Source: DAIDKA01 sp036267975
Lineage (GTDB): Bacteria; Pseudomonadota; Gammaproteobacteria; Steroidobacterales; Steroidobacteraceae
Direction of reading: 5' to 3'
Length of the DNA stretch: 64,000 bases
Assembly (NCBI GenBank): GCA_036267975.1
Contig: DATAVA010000034.1
Coordinates: forward strand, 1-64,000
Each line of letters begins with the position of its first letter. The stretch's first letter is position 1. Positions 53,497-62,959 of the stretch are shown piece after piece. The position numbers were made by a program, and so were the translations under genes. The notes beneath the pieces were generated by a model that saw only the letters and a list, made by a program, of their open reading frames with translations, was not told the origin of the DNA and ran no database searches.

Positions 53497-53737
53497 GATC
53501 CTGACGCACCTCGTCGACTTCCAGCCGGTACGGGGGCCAGAACTGCAGCAACTGCTCCTTGACGAAGGCGAAAGTCGAATTCCAGGGCATTGCGGACGCC
53601 GATCGTTCCGCCGGCAGCTGGCATCTTGAAGACATCATCGCGCTCCCACGCTGATGTCGTTTGATACCAAGGCGGCTGCGCGCCGGGTGTCAGACAAACA
53701 CTCATATTGGATTGGGAAGATTCTGGCGCCCAAAAGA

Positions 53738-53764
53738 AGGCCCGCCAACGGGGTTGGCGGGCCT
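53738..53764 (-). terminator. Rho-independent terminator of the O-demethylase gene
   Basis: AGGCCCGCCAAC (53738-53749) pairs perfectly with GTTGGCGGGCCT (53753-53764) over a 3-nt loop. On the minus strand it is followed by TCTTTTGG. Located 23 bp after the O-demethylase stop codon. Confidence 0.85.
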
Positions 53765-53786
53765 GATTCCAGCGGGCGGGGTTGAC

Positions 53787-55190
53787 TCAGGCCTGGGTGC
53801 GCCAGCCCGGAGGGGCGTATGCAATCCGGGCCACCTCCGAGTACGGAACCGGGCTGACGATCGCCCGGATCTCGGTCTGCACGTGGCGCTCGACGGTGGG
53901 CTTCCGGGTGCCGCCGCCTTCCTCGCCCCACAGCAGCTTGACCTCATGACCATGCTTGGCATGTTCGGTGTCGAGTAGCGCCAGGGTCAGGTGCTTGCGC
54001 TCATTGGAGCTGTAGCCGATCCAGGTCGAGATACCGACCGGGCGGCCCTCGAACGTGACCGCATCGTACGGCAGGGTCGAATACACTGATGACGGGTAGT
54101 CGAAGTACTTGAAGCGATCCTTGCCCTTGTTGCCGTACATCGAGGCGATGACCTTGGCCACGTCCTCATCGTTCAAGGCGAGCGTGACCTTCGTGCGCCG
54201 CGGCGGCTGACCGGCGAGCTTCTCGAGAGCCTCCCGGCCGATGAAGTCATGGTCGAACTTCACGAATGCGCCGTAGCCGATGTCGTAGGGGGTCAGATAG
54301 TAGTCTTCGATATTCTTGGACACGAAGCTGCCGCCCAGCGAGGCCTTGGCTTCGTAGCTGTCAGCCGGCAGCCACTGGCGGTACGCTTTCATCTTATCGC
54401 CCGAGTACACGGCCGGCATCGGGGAGGGCACCCAGCCGGACTCCAGCGTGTTCGATGAATAGGCACGGGCACCGACCAGGTGCATGCCGAATTCCTTGCC
54501 GGCCTCGATCAGGGCCTGACGCACTTCCTCGCCATGCTCCCAGGGCCCGAACAGCTCAAAGCCCGGCTGGCCGGCCATGCCATGGCGCAGCGCGTTGACG
54601 CGGTGGCCGGCGATCGTGATCTGGGTCATGTTGAAGAACTTCAGTTCCGGCGGCGCCTTGCCGAGGACCTTATGCATGGTCTTCATGGCATTCGGGCCTT
54701 GAATCTGGAAGCGATAGGTGCGGCGGATGACCGGACCCGGACGCGCCACGGTACGCTCGTCGCGCTCGCAGGACACATCATAGCCACCGGTCTCGGCATG
54801 GAACTGCACCCAGTTGTGCACCGAGGGACGGCCGATCAGGTTCAGGCGGTCGCGGCTCAGGTAGGTCAGCACGACGTCGCCGATCACGTAACCATCATAG
54901 TTGCAGGGAACGAACTGCTTCGCCTTGTTCGGCTCGAAGCCCTTGAAGCTGTTGATGCCCAGATTGCTCAGCAGCTTCAAAGCGTCGGGACCCTCCACAT
55001 ACATATCAGTCATGTGGTAGGACTGGTTGAAGAGCACGCAAGTCTCCTGCCAGGCGCGCTGCTCATCCCGCCAGTTGGTGTATTCGGGCGGTACCACCGG
55101 GTACTGGTTAGGCCCCGACGGCGAGTTGCGCAGCAGGTCCACCGGTGACTTCACCGATTGCAGCAGGTCTTCAAGGCTCTTCATGGTCAT
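53787..55190 (-). CDS. THF-dependent aromatic O-demethylase (DesA/LigM-like, GcvT fold)
   Basis: 467 aa from ATG 55190 (AAAGGA ten bases upstream). It has the GcvT/aminomethyltransferase fold with the features of syringate/vanillate O-demethylases: NSFKGFEPNKAKQFVP, KFFNMTQITIAGHRVNALRH, LVGARAYSSNTLESGWVP and EIRAIVSPVPYSEVAR. These enzymes move a methoxy methyl group to tetrahydrofolate. Whether it takes syringate, vanillate or another substrate cannot be read. Divergent from a PQQ alcohol dehydrogenase; own terminator downstream. Confidence 0.88.
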   Translation of the reverse strand: MTMKSLEDLLQSVKSPVDLLRNSPSGPNQYPVVPPEYTNWRDEQRAWQETCVLFNQSYHMTDMYVEGPDALKLLSNLGINSFKGFEPNKAKQFVPCNYDGYVIGDVVLTYLSRDRLNLIGRPSVHNWVQFHAETGGYDVSCERDERTVARPGPVIRRTYRFQIQGPNAMKTMHKVLGKAPPELKFFNMTQITIAGHRVNALRHGMAGQPGFELFGPWEHGEEVRQALIEAGKEFGMHLVGARAYSSNTLESGWVPSPMPAVYSGDKMKAYRQWLPADSYEAKASLGGSFVSKNIEDYYLTPYDIGYGAFVKFDHDFIGREALEKLAGQPPRRTKVTLALNDEDVAKVIASMYGNKGKDRFKYFDYPSSVYSTLPYDAVTFEGRPVGISTWIGYSSNERKHLTLALLDTEHAKHGHEVKLLWGEEGGGTRKPTVERHVQTEIRAIVSPVPYSEVARIAYAPPGWRTQA

Positions 55191-55483
55191 TGTCAGGTTC
55201 CTTTGGGAGACGGAAATCCGGTTTGGCCGTTGGGGCCGCGATCTTGAGACTTGGGATCCCATGCTGTCAAGACTGGACCCCCTCTGAAGGGGAAAATGTC
55301 CGTTTGCCGCCCTGAAGGGGCCATTTTGGGGCAAAAGGGGGCCGCCATCGACATTTTGGGATCCAATCCAGCAGCATCGGCAGCTCGCGAAAGCCATCGC
55401 ACGGGCGCCCGCGCAGGGCCTCAGGGTGAGATCGACATGTGGCAGTATTCGGGCAGCGGCTGACCGGCCGGGAAGGGGAACTA
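55191..55483. repeat. Repeat-rich divergent intergenic region
   Basis: Direct repeats: TTGGGATCC at 55251-55259 and 55356-55364; CATTTTGGG at 55322-55330 and 55352-55360. GGGG-arm hairpins: CCCCTCTGAAGGGG near 55270 and CCCTGAAGGGG at 55310-55320. These may be operators for the divergent O-demethylase and alcohol dehydrogenase genes. Confidence 0.5.
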
Positions 55484-57598
55484 ATGCGGCTTCGATTTGC
55501 ACTGCGCAGCACGGTGGTTGGGATCCTGGTATGCGTGGCATCGACATTGCTGGCCCCAGGCGCCCGCAGTGCCCCCGGTGCGGACGCCGACAAGGATGCC
55601 GGCCAGTGGCCGTCGCATGGTCGGGACTGGACCGAGCAGCGCTTCAGCCCGCTCAAGCAGATCAACGACACCAACGCCGATCGCCTGGGGCTCGTCTGGT
55701 ACGCGGAACTCAACACGTATCGCGGCGTGGACGCGACGCCGCTGGAAATCGACGGGGTGCTGTACAACGTCTCGGCCTGGGACATCACCACGGCGTACGA
55801 CGCTACCAACGGCAAGGTCCTGTGGACCTATGACCCAAAAATCCCACTGGAGTGGGGCCGGCTGGCCTGCTGCGGACCAGTGAGTCGCGGGCTTGCCGCG
55901 TGGCAGGGCAAGATCTATATCGCGGCCCTCGATGGTCGCCTCATTGCCCTGGATGCAAAGAGCGGCAAACCGGTGTGGACCACCCAGACGCTGGATCCGG
56001 GTCAGCCGCTGTCGATCACCGGTGCGCCACGCATTGCCGCAGGCCAGGTGGTCATTGGCAATGGCGGTGGTGATTTCGGCGCCCGCGGGTACATCTCCGC
56101 GTATGACGCCGAGACCGGCAAGCAGACCTGGAAGTTCTACATCGTGCCGGGTGATCCGGCGAAGATGCCCGAAGGGGCCGCGTCGGACTCGGTCATGCCC
56201 ATGGCGGCGAAAACCTGGACCGGCGAGTGGTGGAAGGTCGGTGGTGGCGGCAACGACTGGGACACCATCGTCTACGACCCGAAGCTCGACCTCGTTTACT
56301 TCGGCACCGGCAACGGCTCCCCGCATCCGGAGGATTTCCGCAGTCCCGGTGGCGGTGACAACCTGTTCCTGTGTTCGATCGTCGCGGTGAACGCCAGGAC
56401 GGGCAGGTACGTGTGGCATTACCAGGAGGTGCCGGGCGAGGAGTGGGACTACGACTGCACCGCACCCCTGATGCTCGCCGACCTGACGATTCGCGGACAG
56501 AAACGCCAGGTCATCATGCATGCGCCCAAGGACGGGTTCTTCTACGTTCTGGACCGCGCCACCGGCAAGCTGCTCTCGGCCAAAGGATACGTGCCCAGCA
56601 CCTGGGCGCACCGCATCGACATGAAGACCGGCAAGCCGGTCATGGATCCCGGCGCGCGTCTGACGGTCGAGCCCCACCTGATGACCCCCAGTTCCGGTGG
56701 CGGCCACAATTGGAATCCGATGTCGTACAGCCCGCTGACCGGACTGGTCTATATCCCGGCCATGGAGCAGTGGGTGGTCATGTCGCAACTGCCACCGGGG
56801 CAGTTCAAATTCAACCTGGGCCGCACCACCATCGGCGCCGGCTACTCCAATGAACCGGAACTGCGCAAGAAACTGAACCAGGAAGCCGAGGCGCGCGACA
56901 AGGGGTACATGCTCGCCTGGGACCCCGTGCGGCAGAAGGAAGCGTTCCGTATTCCGTATGCGCATCCCGGTAACGGCGGCACCATGACCACGGCCGGCAA
57001 TCTGCTGGTCGAGGGCACGATCGAGCGCACCCTGGCCGTCTATCGCGCCGATAACGGCAAGAAGCTGTGGGAGATGCCGGTCGGCTCGGTGCCGGTCGCC
57101 GGACCGATCACGTACCGCGTCAAAGGTCGCCAGTACATTGCGGTCAATGCCGGTTGGAACAGCGCGATCGTGCACGGCCTGGATGCGGGCGGTAAGACCT
57201 TCTCGGTCGCTCCCGCGCGCCTGCTGGTGTTCGCACTGGATGCGAAGGGCGTAACGCTGCCGCCGGCACCGCTGGCGGTGTCCATTCCGGAGCCCCCCAC
57301 CGCGACCCAGCCCCAAAGACTCGTGGATGAGGGTGCCGGTCTGTTCAGCACCAACTGCGCCATCTGCCACGGACAGAACGCGGTGGGTATCGATCGCAAG
57401 GATCTGCGGCATCTCACCCCGCAGCTGCACGCACAGTTCGACGACATCGTACTGGGTGGCAAGATGAAGACGGCCGGCATGGCGTCATTCAAGGATGTTC
57501 TGACCCCGGAGCAGGTCGCCGCCATCCACGCCTTTGTGATTGCGCGCGCTCAGGAGGACTGGCAGCCAGACTTCCTGCATCCACGCCGGCAGCGCTGA
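55484..57598 (+). CDS. Quinohemoprotein alcohol dehydrogenase (PQQ and heme c), lanthanide-type motif
   Basis: 704 aa from ATG 55484 (GGAAGGGG seven bases upstream). A signal peptide is followed by an eight-bladed PQQ propeller with the vicinal disulfide ACC (129-130) and EWDYD, where D322 is the catalytic base. D324, two residues on, matches the extra Asp that binds lanthanide in XoxF/PedH-type enzymes. A heme c domain follows with CAICH (625-629). It would oxidise primary alcohols in the periplasm. Lanthanide use is inferred from one residue. Confidence 0.85.
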   Translation: MRLRFALRSTVVGILVCVASTLLAPGARSAPGADADKDAGQWPSHGRDWTEQRFSPLKQINDTNADRLGLVWYAELNTYRGVDATPLEIDGVLYNVSAWDITTAYDATNGKVLWTYDPKIPLEWGRLACCGPVSRGLAAWQGKIYIAALDGRLIALDAKSGKPVWTTQTLDPGQPLSITGAPRIAAGQVVIGNGGGDFGARGYISAYDAETGKQTWKFYIVPGDPAKMPEGAASDSVMPMAAKTWTGEWWKVGGGGNDWDTIVYDPKLDLVYFGTGNGSPHPEDFRSPGGGDNLFLCSIVAVNARTGRYVWHYQEVPGEEWDYDCTAPLMLADLTIRGQKRQVIMHAPKDGFFYVLDRATGKLLSAKGYVPSTWAHRIDMKTGKPVMDPGARLTVEPHLMTPSSGGGHNWNPMSYSPLTGLVYIPAMEQWVVMSQLPPGQFKFNLGRTTIGAGYSNEPELRKKLNQEAEARDKGYMLAWDPVRQKEAFRIPYAHPGNGGTMTTAGNLLVEGTIERTLAVYRADNGKKLWEMPVGSVPVAGPITYRVKGRQYIAVNAGWNSAIVHGLDAGGKTFSVAPARLLVFALDAKGVTLPPAPLAVSIPEPPTATQPQRLVDEGAGLFSTNCAICHGQNAVGIDRKDLRHLTPQLHAQFDDIVLGGKMKTAGMASFKDVLTPEQVAAIHAFVIARAQEDWQPDFLHPRRQR

Positions 57599-57607
57599 CT
57601 CAGCGCA

Positions 57608-58480
57608 TCAGGCGGCCTGGATCGCCTGGCGCGCAACGTTGGCCTGCTGCGCCTGCGCCTCAAGGGCGTGGCTGTCCGAGACCTCTTCGGTCCAGACCCG
57701 GAACAGCTGCAGGGTGGCGGGCCCAAAGGCCGTGCTGATGGCCACATCGGCCGCATCGCGGCCGCGCGCGATCAGCAGGCGTCCAATGCGCCGCGCATTG
57801 TTGCGCGGATCGAAGATGTGCCACGCGCCGTCCAGGAATACTTCCATGCAGCCGGCAAAATCCATGGGGGCGTCCACCGCGGGCACGCCGATATCGCCCA
57901 GGTAACCGGTGGCATAGCGGGCGGGAATGCTCATGGCGCGGCAAAAGGCAATGGCCAGATGCGCCATGTCGCGACATACCCCTTGTCCCTCATTGTAGGT
58001 TTCGAGCGCCGTCTTGGTCGGGCGCGCGAAGGCGTAGCCGAAATCCACGTACTGATGCACGAAGTCGCAGATGGCCTGCACCCGCGACCAGCCCGGCTGC
58101 AGATGGCCGAACAGCCGCAGCGCCTCGGGCGCCAGCAGGTCGCTTTCGCAGTAACGGCTCGGCAGCATGTACATAAGCGTATCGGGCGGCAGGTCCGAGA
58201 TCGGTGTTTCGCGCGCCCCCCAGAATGCCGGCTCCGGATTGCCGGGATCCTCCAGCAGCCCCATGGCACTGATACGCAAAGTTCCGGGCGGAGCTTCGAG
58301 CCGCGTGCACTGATTTCCGAAGCCGTCGCGGTAGGGCACGACCGGGACGAACGGGTCCGTGCGCACCACATCGCTCACCAGCAGGCGCTGCGCGGGCCCG
58401 GGTGCCGCACTGAGCAGCAGCACCATTGGCGTAACTTGCGCATTGCCATAGATCAGTTCATAGCCAAATCGGATTTTCAC
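57608..58480 (-). CDS. Transglutaminase-like (papain-fold) protein
   Basis: 290 aa. The catalytic Cys is in NEGQGVCRDMAHLAIA, with His in WHIFDPRNN and the following Asp. The N-terminal beta-rich part (GNQCTRLEAPPGTLRI) is typical of bacterial transglutaminase-like peptidases. No signal peptide, so cytoplasmic. It converges with the alcohol dehydrogenase gene 10 bp away. Confidence 0.85.
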   Translation of the reverse strand: MKIRFGYELIYGNAQVTPMVLLLSAAPGPAQRLLVSDVVRTDPFVPVVPYRDGFGNQCTRLEAPPGTLRISAMGLLEDPGNPEPAFWGARETPISDLPPDTLMYMLPSRYCESDLLAPEALRLFGHLQPGWSRVQAICDFVHQYVDFGYAFARPTKTALETYNEGQGVCRDMAHLAIAFCRAMSIPARYATGYLGDIGVPAVDAPMDFAGCMEVFLDGAWHIFDPRNNARRIGRLLIARGRDAADVAISTAFGPATLQLFRVWTEEVSDSHALEAQAQQANVARQAIQAA

Positions 58481-58597
58481 GCGACCCCTGATATTGGCAT
58501 GGATGGCAACGTTCGCCTACTGTAAGGACCCGGTTTTCGAGCTCATATTCCGGTGCTGCCCAATTCCCCGTAGGACAACAGCTAATGCTGATCGGTG

Positions 58598-59590
58598 TCA
58601 GCGGCCGGTCATCTTCTGAAGATTTTCCGGGTAGCGTTCACCCTGAACGCTCAGTGCCGCAAAACTGCGATTGATGTTCTCGATCTCATTCGCGCTCAGG
58701 GTCAGGTCCGTTGCGCCCAGATTCTCATCCAGCCGATGCAATTTGGTGGTGCCCGGAATGGGGACTATCCACGGCTTTTGCGCCAGCAGCCAGGCTAAGG
58801 CAACCTGCGCGGCGGTCGCGCCCTTGGCGGCGGCAAGCTTCGCCACCAGATCGACCACGGTCTGATTGGCACGGCGGGCGTCCGCGGAGAAGCGCGGTAC
58901 GATGTTGCGGAAATCAGCGCTGTCGAATTTCGTATCGGCAGTAATGGCGCCTGTCAGGAACCCCTTGCCCAGGGGACTGAAGGGCACGAAACCAATGCCC
59001 AACTCCTCCAGTACCGGCATGACGTCGCGCTCGGGCTCCCGCCACCACAACGAGTACTCGCTTTGCAACGCCGTCACCGGCTGCACGGCGTGGGCCCGAC
59101 GAATGGTGTGCGGGCCGGCTTCGGAGAGCCCGAAGTGTTTGACCTTGCCTTCCTTGATCAGCTCCCTGACGGTACCGGCCACATCCTCAATGGGCACCTG
59201 CGGATCGACACGATGCTGATAGAACAAATCGAGCGCATCAACTTTGAGCCGTCTGAGTGATGCCTCGGCCACTTCGCGAATATGCTCCGGCCGGCTGTCC
59301 AGCCGCACCTCTTTGGACATCACAGGTTGGATCCCGAATCCGAACTTGGTGGCAATGACCACCTTGCCGCGAAACGGCGCGAGCGCTTCGCCAACCAGTT
59401 CCTCATTCGTGAACGGACCGTACACTTCCGCGGTATCAAAAAAAGTGACCCCGCGCTCAACGGCAGTGCGGATCAGCGCAATGCCCTGCTGCTTCTCGAC
59501 CGCCGGCCCGAGGCCGAAGCTCAGGCCCATGCAGCCGAGTCCCATGGCTGAGACTTTCAGGCCGCTTCTGCCCAGTGCTCGCTGTTGCAT
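58598..59590 (-). CDS. Aldo/keto reductase
   Basis: 330 aa from ATG 59590 (GGAGGAG). A TIM-barrel AKR with the D-Y-K-H tetrad: FDTAEVYGPF (D, Y), VIATKFGF (K) and DLFYQHRVD (H). NADPH-dependent reduction of aldehydes or ketones, probably detoxification. It follows the glutathione peroxidase gene by 14 bp on the same strand. Confidence 0.9.
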   Translation of the reverse strand: MQQRALGRSGLKVSAMGLGCMGLSFGLGPAVEKQQGIALIRTAVERGVTFFDTAEVYGPFTNEELVGEALAPFRGKVVIATKFGFGIQPVMSKEVRLDSRPEHIREVAEASLRRLKVDALDLFYQHRVDPQVPIEDVAGTVRELIKEGKVKHFGLSEAGPHTIRRAHAVQPVTALQSEYSLWWREPERDVMPVLEELGIGFVPFSPLGKGFLTGAITADTKFDSADFRNIVPRFSADARRANQTVVDLVAKLAAAKGATAAQVALAWLLAQKPWIVPIPGTTKLHRLDENLGATDLTLSANEIENINRSFAALSVQGERYPENLQKMTGR

Positions 59591-59604
59591 CGCTTGCTCC
59601 TCCA

Positions 59605-60147
59605 CTATGCCTGTAGCGCATTCTCGATCGCCTCGACCACCCTGGCATCATCCGGAGCGATGTCGGGGGAGAAGCGCGCCACCGTCCTGCCATCTTTGGC
59701 GATCAGGAACTTTTCGAAATTCCATAGCACTTCGGGTTCGGGATTCGGGGTGACATTGTAGCCCTTCAGCTTTGCACGGAACGATTCGCTGTCCGCGGCC
59801 TTGGGCTGCTGCGCAATCAGTGCAGCATACAACGGATGCTTCTGTGCACCCACGACCTTCACTTTGGAGAACAGCGGAAAATCCACGGCGTAATTGCTTG
59901 AGCAAAAGCTGGCTATGTCGGTATCGCTTCCGGGTTCCTGTCCGGCAAAGTCATTGCTCGGAAAGCCGAGCACGACGAGTCCGTCATTGCGGTAGCGTGT
60001 GTAGAGCGTTTCAAGTCCTGCGTATTGAGGCGTGAGGCCGCATTTCGAAGCGGTATTGACGATCAGCAGCACTTTGCCGGAGTAAGCTGCGAGGCTGGTG
60101 GCCTGGTGATCGATGGTTTCAAGCGGGATGCGCTGCAAGTCTGTCAT
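59605..60147 (-). CDS. Glutathione/thioredoxin peroxidase (Gpx/BtuE-like)
   Basis: 180 aa from ATG 60147 (GAGG eight bases upstream). The peroxidatic Cys36 is in NTASKCGLTPQY, with NYAVDFPLFSKV and WNFEKFLIAKDG further on, as in bacterial GPx. It reduces hydroperoxides. First gene of an operon with the aldo/keto reductase. Confidence 0.9.
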   Translation of the reverse strand: MTDLQRIPLETIDHQATSLAAYSGKVLLIVNTASKCGLTPQYAGLETLYTRYRNDGLVVLGFPSNDFAGQEPGSDTDIASFCSSNYAVDFPLFSKVKVVGAQKHPLYAALIAQQPKAADSESFRAKLKGYNVTPNPEPEVLWNFEKFLIAKDGRTVARFSPDIAPDDARVVEAIENALQA

Positions 60148-60357
60148 GACGTTCCTCATTGCCGTTTCGTACAATTAACACGCAATTTGCTACTGAGCAT
60201 TGCGCAGTGTTGCGACATTACACTCGCCAATTTTTCATTACAGTAGCTTTCTGCATCAGCAACCATAGCTGAAAATCCCAATGTTAGGCTCCTGAAAGAA
60301 TGTACGGGCGCGTCATAAGAGCGCGCAGCAACTACAGAATCTTTGAGGGGAGCCTGA

Positions 60358-61395
60358 TTGGAACCATTTGCCGCGTTTCTTGGCCCAGGCGAAATAGCGC
60401 TCGTTTCATGCTGCAACGTCGGTCATGGCGGCTCACGCTACAGCGTGGCCGTGCTCACGGCCGATGGCATCGATTGGCTGAATCTGGATTCAGTCATAGA
60501 TCCGACACAGGATAAGGGGATAACGGGTATCGCCGCCACGGCTGAGCACTGCTTTCTGGCGGTGCCGGGCGCGCACGAGCGGCTCATCAGCCTGGACCAT
60601 CGATTGCGACCCGTGGATGTGTTCACTTCCGCCAAAGCGCGCGACCTGCACTCGGTGTCGGTTCATGCGGGGCGCGTGTACTACGCCTCCTCGGGCTCGA
60701 ATGAAGTGCTGTCGGTGTCCTGTGTCGGCGGCAAGTTTCAAGGTCCCGAGCAAGCGCACGTGACCTGTGGTTCCACGATCGAGGATGAGGTGCATCTGAA
60801 CTCGCTGCTGGTCGATGGCGGTCACTCGGTCATGTACACGATGTTCGGCTGCGGGCCACGCTCCGAGGTGCGCAACCTGGGAGCGGTCGTGGACGCGCGC
60901 AGCGGCGAAGCGCTGGTTGCGGGCCTGATGGATCCGCACAGTCTTACGCGGCTGCCGGATGGCCGTCTCGCTTTCTGCGAGTCGTTGCGCAACTGTCTGT
61001 GCATCGTGGATCCGATCAGTCGCGAAGTCCACCGCATCGCTCTGCGCGGTTATACGCGCGGCATCGCGCACACCGGGCGGCACCTGCTGGTTGGCGCCAG
61101 TCATTGGCGCGACCGCTCGCGTTCGAGCGCCAGGATCCGGGGCGTCCCCGAGTTTCTCGCGTCGGGGCGCCATCATCACACGAAGGAGTCGCACCTGTTC
61201 GTGCTGCGCGAGGACCTCGGCATGGCGCACGTGATCGATTTCAGCCCGTACTCATCCGAGATCTACGATGTCGCATTCCTGGGTCGGCGCTTCACGGCCG
61301 AAGCCGTTTTCAAACAGGCTGCCGAGCGGCGTCGGGACAGCCAGCGCGTCCGTTGGCCGCGCTGGCTGGGTAATGATGCCGAACCGGCCTGCTAG
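60358..61395 (+). CDS. Beta-propeller-like protein (DUF4915/TIGR03032-like)
   Basis: 345 aa from TTG 60358, AGGGGAG seven bases upstream. Repeated blade-like units (HCFLAVPGAHERLISLD, LHSVSVHAGRVYYASSGSNE, GAVVDARSGEALVAGLM, AFCESLRNCLCIVDP) indicate a propeller. The pattern DPHSLTRLPDGRLAFCES is like DUF4915 proteins; assignment is tentative. Two Cys-rich stretches. Possibly soluble cytoplasmic. Confidence 0.6.
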   Translation: MEPFAAFLGPGEIALVSCCNVGHGGSRYSVAVLTADGIDWLNLDSVIDPTQDKGITGIAATAEHCFLAVPGAHERLISLDHRLRPVDVFTSAKARDLHSVSVHAGRVYYASSGSNEVLSVSCVGGKFQGPEQAHVTCGSTIEDEVHLNSLLVDGGHSVMYTMFGCGPRSEVRNLGAVVDARSGEALVAGLMDPHSLTRLPDGRLAFCESLRNCLCIVDPISREVHRIALRGYTRGIAHTGRHLLVGASHWRDRSRSSARIRGVPEFLASGRHHHTKESHLFVLREDLGMAHVIDFSPYSSEIYDVAFLGRRFTAEAVFKQAAERRRDSQRVRWPRWLGNDAEPAC

Positions 61396-61417
61396 GTCAG
61401 CAGGTCCGGCACCGTGG

Positions 61418-62758
61418 CTATTTGCCCAGCACCGCCAGATCGACGGCATCGCCCATGGCCTTGTAGCCGGTATCGTTGGGATGCAGGTGGTCGCGGTCGT
61501 TGAACGCTTTGGCGAACGTCAGTGGATTGGCCGGATCAGCCACGACCGGCGCAAAATCGATTGTCCCATCGAAAGCACCGCTGGTCTTGATCCAGGTATT
61601 GAGGGCCTCGCGTGCCGCCTCGCCCTCTGCAGAGGCGTAGGAGGCGCCCTCGTAGGGTGTGAGCGTCGCACCGATGACCCGGATGCCGTGCTCATGCGCG
61701 CGCGCGATGATCTGCTTATCGGCGTCCTCGAGGGCTTCGGCCGTGACCGGTTCCGTCGAGTTCGGCGTACCCAGGCCGCGACCGATGTCGTTGATGCCCT
61801 CCAGCACGATGATGGCCTTGATTCCCGGCACACTCAGCACGTCGCGGTCGAGGCGCGCGAGCGCGCTGGGACCTGCGCCATAGCGCAACAGGCGATTACC
61901 GCTGATGCCGGTATTGACCACCGCCCAGTGATGGCCTGCGAGCCGTTCCGCCAGACGATCGGGCCAGCCGCGGAAGGCATTGGCCGTGGAAGCGGCCCCT
62001 TCAGTGATCGAATCGCCAAGCGTCACCAGCACGCCGGTCGGTGCGGTCGGCTGCGATTCCACCAGGGTGACCAGCGCCGGAACGCGCATCAGGCGCACGC
62101 CCGGCATTGCCGCCGTGGCCGTGAAGTCACCGGGCATTCCGGCAACATACTGAAACAGGCTGCGCGCGGCACGCAGGGCCAGGGCTCCCGGCACGTGGAT
62201 GGAGATATAAAGCTTGTCCAGTGCCTTGGTCGGCAGATCGATCGCATCGCTCAACACCGGTGCACTGGCCGGCATCACGACCCCGGAGCGGCCGTCGAAG
62301 GTCACGACATGATCCGTGCCCGCGACGACGGTGCCGTCGGCGGCGGCCACGCCGACATGCACGGATCCGAGCGTCATCGGGTCCGCGCTGTCCTCATTGG
62401 AGAATCGCAATCGCAGGCGCGAGCCGTCCGCCGATACACGTACCAATTGCCGGACGGTCGTATTGCGAACCTCGGCTGTCGCGACGTCGACCGGCACGTT
62501 GCCCGGGTTCTCCAGCAGCGGTGGGGGAAAGGCGCGCGGCGCAGGCGTCGCCACGGGTGCAGGGGGTGCACCCAGTGGCGTAACGGGCGGTGTGGGCAGC
62601 ACGAAGGGGGCAGGAGCAGGGCCGGGGGCCGGCGGTGCAATCACGTAACCCCACACACCGATCCAGCTGTCCTTGGCCGTATGCGGTGCGGCGACGGCAA
62701 CCTGCAGTGCCAGACCCGCGAGCGTCGCCGCGGCCAATATTCGTCCTGGAATTCGCAT
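61418..62758 (-). CDS. SGNH/GDSL-family hydrolase
   Basis: 446 aa with a signal peptide, a Pro/Ala-rich linker (about 41-80), a beta-rich N-domain, and the SGNH catalytic domain: LGDSITEG (nucleophile Ser), NTGISGNRLL (Gly block), GINDIG (Asn block) and DHLHPND (Asp-His). A secreted esterase or carbohydrate deacetylase. ATG 62758 with GAGGGG. Confidence 0.85.
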   Translation of the reverse strand: MRIPGRILAAATLAGLALQVAVAAPHTAKDSWIGVWGYVIAPPAPGPAPAPFVLPTPPVTPLGAPPAPVATPAPRAFPPPLLENPGNVPVDVATAEVRNTTVRQLVRVSADGSRLRLRFSNEDSADPMTLGSVHVGVAAADGTVVAGTDHVVTFDGRSGVVMPASAPVLSDAIDLPTKALDKLYISIHVPGALALRAARSLFQYVAGMPGDFTATAAMPGVRLMRVPALVTLVESQPTAPTGVLVTLGDSITEGAASTANAFRGWPDRLAERLAGHHWAVVNTGISGNRLLRYGAGPSALARLDRDVLSVPGIKAIIVLEGINDIGRGLGTPNSTEPVTAEALEDADKQIIARAHEHGIRVIGATLTPYEGASYASAEGEAAREALNTWIKTSGAFDGTIDFAPVVADPANPLTFAKAFNDRDHLHPNDTGYKAMGDAVDLAVLGK

Positions 62759-62959
62759 TGCTTCTACCCCTCATTATAGGTTTCACGAGTATAGGCCGGC
62801 CTCGTGCCCTGCGCGGCGTGACCCGGCAACCACTTTGTCTGTTGCGCCGCGCCATGAACGCCTTCTGGCGGTCGACCTACCAAATCTTTTGCAAGGATTG
62901 CTTGCGGCTCGACTGACGCGGTGGAAATATCCTGCCGTGGCTAAGGAGGGCGCAGCGTG

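Noticed and set aside
53441..53590. Possible 49-aa minus-strand ORF (begins MPWNSTFAFVKEQLL)
   Set aside because: Plausible composition (FWPPYRLEVDEV) but no ribosome-binding site, and it overlaps the end of the Nramp gene; too weak to call.
55481..57430. 649-codon minus-strand open frame
   Set aside because: Antisense shadow of the PQQ alcohol dehydrogenase; Gly/Arg/His-rich with no motif.
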